The notes under the pieces were generated by a model. That model was not told where the DNA came from. It worked only from the letters and a program-made list of their open reading frames with translations, and did not search any database. From NCBI GenBank assembly GCA_903909905.1, contig CAIVXP010000180.1:1-7016 (forward strand): DNA of 7,016 nt, in the 5' to 3' direction. Made by a program: the position numbers and the translations under genes. This DNA is from Akkermansiaceae bacterium (lineage in GTDB: Bacteria; Verrucomicrobiota; Verrucomicrobiia; Verrucomicrobiales; Akkermansiaceae). This document shows, one piece after another, positions 1-7,016 of the stretch (positions within the stretch are counted from its first letter, which is position 1; each line of letters starts with the position of its first letter).

Positions 1-267
1 AAATGAAATCCCGCTCTTGGCGACCTCATGAATCGTGTTGGTGATCACCACCGGCGCATGACCCAAAATGTTCGGTCCCCACGAGCCGATGTAATCAATG
101 TAGCTCTTGCCATCGATGTCCTCAATCCGGCTGCCCGCCGCGCGACGCACAAAAAAGGGTTCACCCCCGACATTGCGAAACGCCCTCACTGGGGAATTCA
201 CCCCGCCTGGCGTGTAACGCTTGGCCATTTCAAACATTTTTTCGGAAAGCGGACCCACAGATTGCAT
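1..267 (-). CDS. hemL: Glutamate-1-semialdehyde 2,1-aminomutase, N-terminal part (runs off the window)
   Basis: HemL is a cytoplasmic PLP enzyme that converts glutamate-1-semialdehyde to 5-aminolevulinate, the C5-route precursor of haem and other tetrapyrroles. The reverse strand reads 89 uninterrupted codons from an ATG at 267-265. The start is MQSVGPLSEKMFEMAKRY, followed by the family hallmarks TPGGVNSPVRAF, GGEPFFV, DIDGKSYIDYIGSWGP and ILGHAP. These are the conserved first ~90 residues of HemL, before the PLP-lysine domain. Only this part is present; the catalytic lysine and the C-terminus lie outside the window. The ATG at 267 fits the usual HemL N-terminus, and the next in-frame ATG at 234-232 would lose conserved residues. 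No clear Shine-Dalgarno precedes it. The gene is divergent from the exported-protein gene at 363. Other class-III aminotransferases are possible in principle, but the PGGVNSPVRAF and YIGSWGP motifs point to HemL specifically. Confidence 0.95.
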   Translation of the reverse strand, partial: MQSVGPLSEKMFEMAKRYTPGGVNSPVRAFRNVGGEPFFVRRAAGSRIEDIDGKSYIDYIGSWGPNILGHAPVVITNTIHEVAKSGISF

Positions 268-362
268 GCATTGAGTTTGCAACAGCCACCGCCCGCGTCC
301 AACTCCGAATCACCCAATGAAAAAAGATTCAGTTTCTGGAAATTTTGTCTAAAGTGCCATTC
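268..362. promoter_or_regulatory. Divergent intergenic region between hemL and the SH3/BamE-like gene
   Basis: These 95 bases separate two divergent start codons, so they should hold promoters for both genes. The right half (about 316-350) is A/T-rich compared with the flanking coding DNA. I cannot pick out a convincing -35/-10 pair on either strand. On the minus strand TAGACA (near 346-351) resembles a -35 box but has no good -10 at the right distance. No operator palindrome or riboswitch-like structure is evident. Confidence 0.4.
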
Positions 363-1082
363 ATGAGACAGGCATTGGCCACTCTCTTGATTTTCCTCCT
401 CTCGCTCCCGCTGGAGGCCGAAGTGAAGCGCATGCCTCGCAAGTCGCTGCTCGATTCCGAACCCGGCGTGGTCTACCTCGAACAGGCACAGGTCAAACCG
501 CTCGAACTCAAGGTCACCCGGGAAGCACCGATCTTTTCCGATAAGGAAGGCAAACATCAGCTCGGCACCCTCGCCGCCAACCAAGTCGCACGCATCGAAG
601 CCATCACCGATAAAGTCTACCGCGTCCGCGGCATGAACATACGCAGAGATGGGATCGCGGGCTGGGTCGCGCCATGGGCCTTTTCCCCAGAAGATCCAGA
701 GTTCGCCACCAAACTCAAACAATTCTATGAGCGCCAAATCCAAGTCCAGGAACTGATCGCCGCCGGCCAAATCGCCTGCGGCATGACGATGGATGAAGTC
801 TCCCGCGTCCTCGGCAAACCCACCAAAACCAGCAACCGCAAAACCGAAGCCGGCGAAACCGCCACTTGGGAATATGTCCGCTATGAGGAGGTCAAACACT
901 ACATCACACGGGTCGACCCCGCCACCGGCACCCCTTATCGTCAGCTCACGCACATCACGCAGGAGGAAAAAAGCCGCATCAATGTTGATTTCGAAAATCA
1001 AATCACCACCGCCATAGAGGAAACCAAGGACCACTCGAAAAAAAACCCGCGCATCATACTCCCACCATTGATTCCATGGTGA
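363..1082 (+). CDS. Predicted exported protein with SH3-like domain and BamE/SmpA-like domain
   Basis: The protein has 239 residues from the ATG at 363. Residues 1-19 look like a Sec signal peptide (short basic start, hydrophobic LATLLIFLLSLPL, likely cleavage after LEA), so it should act in the periplasm or envelope. Residues about 48-106 resemble a bacterial SH3 domain: strands around APIFSD, LGTLAANQVARIEA, YRVRG and the closing GIAGWVAPWAF. Residues about 133-180 contain IACGMTMDEVSRVLGKPTK and TWEYVRY, the pattern of the SmpA/OmlA (BamE-like) fold, in which G-M-T-x-x-E-V is followed by LGxP and an aromatic strand. The end is charged (about 200-230) and finishes ILPPLIPW. An in-frame TTG at 345 would add six residues before the signal peptide; I prefer ATG 363. 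No lipobox cysteine is seen, so it is unlikely to be a lipoprotein. Domain calls are by eye; the exact function is unknown. Confidence 0.85.
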   Translation: MRQALATLLIFLLSLPLEAEVKRMPRKSLLDSEPGVVYLEQAQVKPLELKVTREAPIFSDKEGKHQLGTLAANQVARIEAITDKVYRVRGMNIRRDGIAGWVAPWAFSPEDPEFATKLKQFYERQIQVQELIAAGQIACGMTMDEVSRVLGKPTKTSNRKTEAGETATWEYVRYEEVKHYITRVDPATGTPYRQLTHITQEEKSRINVDFENQITTAIEETKDHSKKNPRIILPPLIPW

Positions 1083-1111
1083 ACCCCGCAAAAAACAACC
1101 CGCCAGAGGGC

Positions 1112-1139
1112 TTGCCTAAGGATGAAAAAACTTCATAGT
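1112..1139 (+). promoter_or_regulatory. Possible weak sigma70-type promoter before the NTF2-like gene
   Basis: TTGCCT (1112-1117) and CATAGT (1134-1139) each match 4 of 6 bases of the -35 and -10 consensus and are spaced by 16 bases. They sit about 45 bases upstream of the preferred ATG at 1185, in the 102-base gap after the previous gene. If the start is instead at 1122, these boxes overlap the coding region and could not serve. Matches this weak occur by chance, so this is tentative. Confidence 0.2.
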
Positions 1140-1184
1140 CTAACACAAGCGCGGTTAACCCGCAGCGTCACCCCAAGTCATTCC

Positions 1185-2120
1185 ATGATCCGATCATTCG
1201 CTCTCCCATCCGCCATGCTGCTGCTGTCACTCGCCAGCGCGCGCAGCCAGGACGCCGACCCCAACAAGGCCTCTCTCGAAGCACTCGCCGCCAACGCGCA
1301 GGCCTACGTCAACGCCCACAACGAAGGCAACGCGGAGGCGATCGCCAAACTCTTCATCCCTGAAGGCGAAATCATCCTCAGCTCCGGCGAAATCGTCTCC
1401 GGTCGCCCCGAAATCCAGCAATTCTATACCGACCTCTTCTCCGGCGAAAAGCGCCCGCGCGCAGCCCTCGAGGCGGGCTCGGTCCGCTTCGTCACCCCCA
1501 AGCTCGCCATCGAGGACGGCACGCTCCATGTCACCCGCCCGACCGGCGAAGTGATCTCCCACCACTACACCTCAACCCAAATGCAACAGGACGACGGATC
1601 ATGGCTCACCGCCAGCATCCGCGACGAAATCGAGGATGTCGCACCCGCCAGCGAAAAACTCCTGCCGCTCGAGTGGTTGATCGGCGACTGGATCATCGAG
1701 AAAAACGGCCTGCGCACTTTCCTCACCTTCAAGTGGAGTGACGACGGACCCTTCATCGATGGCAAAGCGGTCACCGAAATGGCTGGCGAGGAAAACACCA
1801 GCAGCACCTACCGCATCGGCTGGAACAACAACCGCGACAACTACATCTCATGGGCCTTCGACTCGTTCGGCGGACACATGATCTCGCAGTGGACGAAAAA
1901 CAGCAGCGGCTGGCTGCTGCGCACCACAGGCGTCACCGCCGATGGCGAAGTGAACCACTCAACCCAAACGATCGAACCAGATCCATCACTCCAACACTAC
2001 ACTTGGTCCACACGCGACCAAACCATCGGCGGCAACTCCTTGCCGGATGGATCGGTGCGCGTCGTGAAACGGCCACCCGATGCCGACGAAACCACCGAGG
2101 CCAAACCATCCGAAAAATAA
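1185..2120 (+). CDS. Predicted exported NTF2-like (DUF4440/SgcJ-type) protein with C-terminal beta domain
   Basis: The protein has 311 residues from ATG 1185. Residues 1-22 form a signal peptide (MIRSFALPSAMLLLSLASA, then RSQ), implying export. Residues about 29-150 fit the SnoaL/NTF2-like cone fold of DUF4440 or SgcJ/EcaC-type proteins: a helix with AQAYVNAHNEGNAEAIAKLF, then PEGEIILSSGEIVSGRPEIQQFY, then beta strands ending SWLTASIRDE. Such domains bind small molecules or catalyse varied reactions; no substrate can be inferred. Residues about 158-296 form a second, beta-rich domain starting LLPLEWLIGDWIIEKNG, with repeated Trp/Asn-rich strands (YRIGWNNNRDNYISWAFD), similar in style to DUF1579/lipocalin-like domains. 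An upstream in-frame ATG at 1122 would add 21 residues ahead of the signal peptide; AGAGGG at 1105-1110 could be its ribosome site, but the shorter form gives a normal signal peptide. The stop lies 19 bases before the next gene, so the two are probably co-transcribed. Confidence 0.85.
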   Translation: MIRSFALPSAMLLLSLASARSQDADPNKASLEALAANAQAYVNAHNEGNAEAIAKLFIPEGEIILSSGEIVSGRPEIQQFYTDLFSGEKRPRAALEAGSVRFVTPKLAIEDGTLHVTRPTGEVISHHYTSTQMQQDDGSWLTASIRDEIEDVAPASEKLLPLEWLIGDWIIEKNGLRTFLTFKWSDDGPFIDGKAVTEMAGEENTSSTYRIGWNNNRDNYISWAFDSFGGHMISQWTKNSSGWLLRTTGVTADGEVNHSTQTIEPDPSLQHYTWSTRDQTIGGNSLPDGSVRVVKRPPDADETTEAKPSEK

Positions 2121-2139
2121 TTTTTCACACAATCCGATC

Positions 2140-4074
2140 ATGAAATCCATCACCAGTTTCCTCTTTGTCCCAGCCTGCATGCTCACGCTCATGACGGGTG
2201 CCACGGCCCGCGAATTTGATCGCGGCGACCGCAGCGATCGCGGCAACCGCGCTCAACGCCCAAACATACACCCGCAGCAGCACTCAAAACGCAACCCGAT
2301 CACGAATTCGAGAATCGACGCGCCCACACCGCGTCCGATCAACCGCCCCGAGCTGAACCAAATCCAACGCCCAAGCCAAAAACCCGCCCCGCAAATCCAG
2401 CGCCCGCAAAATCGCCCGGCACCCAGCGAAGTCCCACAACTCAATCGCCCGCAAAACCGCCCGGCACCGCAAATCCAACAAGGCCCGCAAAATTTCCAAC
2501 GCCCGGAAACTCGCCCAAACATCACCAACCGCCCGACACCCGGCACCTTGAACCGACCGGAAAATTTACAGCGCCCGCAAAATTTACAACGCCCGCAGGT
2601 TCGCCCCGAAGCCCTGCCCGGACAAGTCACCTACCCGCGCCCGCAAAAACCACAGACGCTTCCCAGCATCGCCACCAAGCCCGCCCCGCAACAGCCCGTC
2701 ACCCGACCCGGCATCAACTCGCGCCCGGTCCAACGCCCGCAACTCAACTACGCAACCAACACCGGCACCAAGCTGAGCCCCACCACCCGGCCATGGTGGG
2801 ATTCCAACCAATCGATCAACCGCCCGATCTACAACCAGACCAACAACCAAATCCAGATCAACAACAACTTCCAAAACAACGTCAACTGGTCGACCGACCG
2901 ACGCTACTGGGGCTACAACCCCTGGTGGAACCGCCCGACCGTGCGCCCTTGGTACGGCGGATCATGGAACTGCGGATGGAGCAGCAGCTATTACCATCGC
3001 CGCCCCTACTTCTCCTACTACGGCGGCTATCGCCCATGGCCCGGCTATGTGGTGGTCGAGCAAAACAATGTCGCCAACGCCATCGGTTGGGGCCTCGTCG
3101 GATGGAGCCTCGGCAAATTGATCTACGATTGCGGCTATCAAAGCTATCGCAACCCCTACCCGGTCCAACCAATCACGGTCGTCGATCGCCAAGTCGTGAC
3201 CTATCAGGAACCGATCACCGTGGTCGCCGCGAAAACCGCACCGAAGGCGGATGATGAAACGGCAAGGATCACTCAAAAATCCGAATCGCTCATCGCCGAA
3301 TCGCAAGCGGCCTTCAAGCAAGGCAACTACCTCGTCGCCCACGAATCGGCCAACAAGGCCATCGCCGAAGCCCCCGGCGATGGCGCGCTCCACGAATACC
3401 GCGCACTCATCCTTTTCGCCCTCGGCAAATTCTCCGAAGCCGCCGGCGTGCTCAACCCGGTCCTCGCCGGCGGACCCGGCTGGGATTGGTCGACGATGAT
3501 CGCCCTCTACGACTCGCAGGAAACTTATTTGAGCCAACTCGATGCGCTCAAAAATTACAGCAAAGGCAAACCCAACGCTGCCGACGCACGCTTCCTTCTC
3601 GGCTACCACCACATGGTCTGCGGCCACCTCGAGGAAGCCGCCGAGGAATTTGAAGCAGCCGCCAAGCTTCAGCCTGCCGACTCGGTCTCGACCCAACTGC
3701 GCGACCTCACCAAGGCCTCGTCACAAAGCGGCAGCGACGAACCCACCGACCCAAGCACGGAAAAAGAAGTCGCCCCACAACCCGCCCTCCCACTCGAAAA
3801 ACTCAGCGGCGCATGGGTCTCCGACAAAGGTGAGGCGGGCACGGTTTCTCTGGTCTTCAAGGACGATGGAAAATTCATCTGGTCCTTCAAAAAAGGCGAC
3901 CAAAACAACGAGTTCAGCGGCGACTTCAGCATGAACGACAACGGCTTGCTTGTCCTCGATGCCAAGGAAAGCCAAATGACCGCCACTGTTTCACAGCCCA
4001 AGGACAACGAACTGAAGTTCGTGCTCGCCGGCGGCCCACCCGGCGACCCGGGTCTCATTTTCACGCGGAAATAA
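2140..4074 (+). CDS. Large predicted exported protein: RPQ-rich repeats, aromatic segment, TPR-like region, C-terminal beta domain
   Basis: The protein has 644 residues from ATG 2140, chosen because it opens a clean signal peptide (MKSITSFLFVPACMLTLMTGATA, residues 1-23) just after the previous stop. Residues 24-40 are Arg/Asp-rich. Residues about 41-215 are low-complexity, rich in Arg, Pro, Gln and Asn, with recurring NRPAPQIQ, RPQN and LQRPQ units; this region is likely extended and disordered. Residues about 219-340 are rich in Trp, Tyr, Asn and Gly (PWWN, YYHRRPYFSYYGGYRPWPGY) and include a short hydrophobic stretch (NAIGWGLVGWSLGKLIYD). Residues about 375-525 look like TPR helices (AFKQGNYLVAHESANKAIAEAP, then EEAAEEFEAAAKLQP). 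Residues about 550-644 form a beta domain starting LPLEKLSGAWVSDKG and ending GDPGLIFTRK. The overall plan recalls TPR proteins of planctomycetes and verrucomicrobia, an inference from memory. A surface or cell-wall role is plausible; the function is unknown. Confidence 0.85.
   Translation: MKSITSFLFVPACMLTLMTGATAREFDRGDRSDRGNRAQRPNIHPQQHSKRNPITNSRIDAPTPRPINRPELNQIQRPSQKPAPQIQRPQNRPAPSEVPQLNRPQNRPAPQIQQGPQNFQRPETRPNITNRPTPGTLNRPENLQRPQNLQRPQVRPEALPGQVTYPRPQKPQTLPSIATKPAPQQPVTRPGINSRPVQRPQLNYATNTGTKLSPTTRPWWDSNQSINRPIYNQTNNQIQINNNFQNNVNWSTDRRYWGYNPWWNRPTVRPWYGGSWNCGWSSSYYHRRPYFSYYGGYRPWPGYVVVEQNNVANAIGWGLVGWSLGKLIYDCGYQSYRNPYPVQPITVVDRQVVTYQEPITVVAAKTAPKADDETARITQKSESLIAESQAAFKQGNYLVAHESANKAIAEAPGDGALHEYRALILFALGKFSEAAGVLNPVLAGGPGWDWSTMIALYDSQETYLSQLDALKNYSKGKPNAADARFLLGYHHMVCGHLEEAAEEFEAAAKLQPADSVSTQLRDLTKASSQSGSDEPTDPSTEKEVAPQPALPLEKLSGAWVSDKGEAGTVSLVFKDDGKFIWSFKKGDQNNEFSGDFSMNDNGLLVLDAKESQMTATVSQPKDNELKFVLAGGPPGDPGLIFTRK
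2401..2468 (+). repeat. Direct repeat pair within the RPQ-rich coding region
   Basis: A 23-base unit, cgcccgcaaaatcgcccggc plus acc, at 2401-2423 recurs at 2446-2468 with one base changed (T to C). The period is 45 bases, exactly 15 codons, so the reading frame is kept. Both copies encode RPQNRPAP. The change alters the wobble base of one Asn codon (aat to aac) and is silent. This looks like an internal duplication inside the low-complexity region. Confidence 0.85.
2561..2596 (+). repeat. 18-base tandem duplication in the RPQ-rich coding region
   Basis: Two adjacent 18-base units, aaaatttacagcgcccgc (2561-2578) and aaaatttacaacgcccgc (2579-2596), differ at a single position. They encode the repeated ENLQRPQ/NLQRPQ stretch at residues about 141-152. 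The substitution falls in the third base of a Gln codon (cag to caa), so it is silent. The A/T-rich core stands out against the GC-rich surroundings. The low divergence suggests a recent slippage event. Confidence 0.9.
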
Positions 4075-4126
4075 CTCCTCCGCGAGGGAACCAAAATACT
4101 AGCAACGCTCCCATACATACACCCAC

Positions 4127-4819
4127 ATGAATAAATACATTGCAGAATTCATTGGCACCTTCTGGCTTGTCTTCGCGGGCTGCGGCAGCGCGATCTTTGC
4201 CGCCGCATTTCCCGATGTCGGCATCGGACTCGCCGGCGTCTCACTTGCCTTCGGCCTCACCGTGCTGACCATGGCCTTCGCCATCGGCCACATCTCGGGC
4301 TGCCACCTCAACCCAGCGGTTTCAATCGGCCTCTGGATCGGCGGACGCTTCAATGCCAAGGACCTCGTCCCCTACATCATAGCCCAAGTCGCAGGCGGCA
4401 TCGCCGCAGGTGGTGCGCTCTACCTAATCGCAAGCGGCAAGGAAGGCTTCAGCCTCAGCGGCGGTTTTGCATCGAACGGCTTCGGCGCCCACTCGCCCGA
4501 CAATTACTCGATGGTTGCCTGCTTCATAACCGAAGTCCTCACGACAGCCTTCTTCCTCGTGATCATTCTCGGAGCCACCGCCAAGCGCGCGCCACAAGGC
4601 TTCGCGCCGATCGCCATCGGCCTCGCACTCACGCTCATCCACTTGGTCACGATTCCGATCACCAACTGCTCGGTCAACCCCGCGCGCAGCACCGGGGTCG
4701 CAGTCTTCGTCGGCGACTGGGCCGTCTCACAACTCTGGCTGTTCTGGGCCGCACCGATCGCCGGCGCGATCATCGGCGCACTCGTTCATCGCTCCATCGA
4801 TGACAACAAGGCAGCCTGA
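4127..4819 (+). CDS. aqpZ: Aquaporin Z-type water channel
   Basis: This is an inner-membrane channel for rapid water movement, 230 residues, the usual AqpZ length. It follows E. coli AqpZ closely from memory: [17 protein letters not shown] at the start, [31 protein letters not shown], and [15 protein letters not shown]. Both NPA boxes are present (N62-P63-A64 and N184-P185-A186). The pore selectivity residues of AqpZ are F43, H174, T183 and R189; here they are F42, H172, C181 and R187, so Phe, His and Arg are kept, as in water-selective rather than glycerol channels, but Thr has become Cys. Cys59 also replaces the usual Gly just before the first NPA loop. Six membrane segments are expected from the hydrophobic pattern. 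The ATG at 4127 gives the family N-terminus; no Shine-Dalgarno is evident. The gene starts 52 bases after the previous stop without an obvious terminator between, so read-through is possible. Confidence 0.97.
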   Translation: MNKYIAEFIGTFWLVFAGCGSAIFAAAFPDVGIGLAGVSLAFGLTVLTMAFAIGHISGCHLNPAVSIGLWIGGRFNAKDLVPYIIAQVAGGIAAGGALYLIASGKEGFSLSGGFASNGFGAHSPDNYSMVACFITEVLTTAFFLVIILGATAKRAPQGFAPIAIGLALTLIHLVTIPITNCSVNPARSTGVAVFVGDWAVSQLWLFWAAPIAGAIIGALVHRSIDDNKAA

Positions 4820-4839
4820 TTCGTAAAAATCAAACTCAT

Positions 4840-4882
4840 AAAAAAACAAAGCCCGCATGGCATCACCATGCGGGCTTTTTTG
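4840..4882. terminator. Bidirectional intrinsic terminator between aqpZ and katG
   Basis: A perfect 10-base stem, gcccgcatgg (4851-4860) and ccatgcgggc (4866-4875), closes a five-base loop (catca). It is followed by six T on the plus strand (4876-4881) and preceded by an A-rich tract (4840-4850), which is the T tract for the minus strand. The aaa/ttt flanks can extend the pairing. The hairpin lies between the stops of the convergent genes aqpZ and katG, 31 bases after one and 20 bases from the other, so it should stop transcription from both sides. Confidence 0.95.
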
Positions 4883-4895
4883 TCGAGATGTTTGC

Positions 4896-7016
<2,121 letters not shown>

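Noticed and set aside
198..1091. 297-codon open frame on the minus strand
   Set aside because: It overlaps the 5' end of hemL in another frame and is antisense to the exported SH3/BamE-like gene, which has a signal peptide and domain motifs. The minus-strand protein shows no domain pattern.
1152..1162. Palindrome around ggttaacc upstream of the NTF2-like gene
   Set aside because: The perfect core is only eight bases and the flanks do not extend it, so chance occurrence is likely; there is no second copy to suggest an operator.
2962..3696. 244-codon open frame on the minus strand
   Set aside because: It is antisense to the TPR protein gene, whose frame has a signal peptide and TPR-like helices. 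The antisense product looks like a compositional shadow.
4076..4088. Small inverted repeat cctc-cgc-gagg after the TPR protein gene
   Set aside because: The stem is only four bases and no T tract follows, so it does not qualify as a terminator.

Overview
The window carries six protein-coding genes on both strands, packed with short gaps, and no RNA genes, insertion sequences or CRISPR. It is GC-rich by eye. The likely host is a Gram-negative bacterium of the Planctomycetota-Verrucomicrobiota (PVC) group, probably Verrucomicrobiota. That guess rests on the pairing of an exported NTF2-like protein with a Pro/Asn/Gln/Arg-rich, Trp/Tyr-rich TPR protein, and on the lack of clear Shine-Dalgarno sequences. 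It is inference from protein style, not a database result.

Layout. (1) 1-267, minus: the 5' end of hemL (glutamate-1-semialdehyde aminomutase, tetrapyrrole synthesis), cut by the window edge. (2) 268-362: a 95-base divergent intergenic region. (3) 363-4074, plus: three genes for predicted exported proteins. They are an SH3-like plus BamE-like protein; an NTF2/DUF4440-like protein with a C-terminal beta domain; and a 644-residue protein with an RPQ-rich repeat region, an aromatic/Asn-rich segment, TPR-like helices and a C-terminal beta domain. The last two lie 19 bases apart and look like one transcription unit. (4) 4127-4819, plus: aqpZ, a close AqpZ-type water channel with a cysteine at the pore constriction. 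(5) 4840-4882: a strong hairpin with A and T tracts on either side, which should terminate both convergent genes. (6) 4896-7016, minus: katG, catalase-peroxidase, nearly complete but missing its N-terminus beyond the window.

How they fit together. hemL supplies tetrapyrrole precursors and KatG is a haem enzyme, but they are not in one operon and the link is only pathway-level. The three exported proteins are the least understood part. Two of them share the motif LPLExLxGxW at the start of their C-terminal domains, which suggests related beta-barrel modules and a shared envelope role. aqpZ and katG are standard housekeeping and stress genes. I do not see a clear new defence or mobile system; the exported protein pair is the best candidate for something undescribed.
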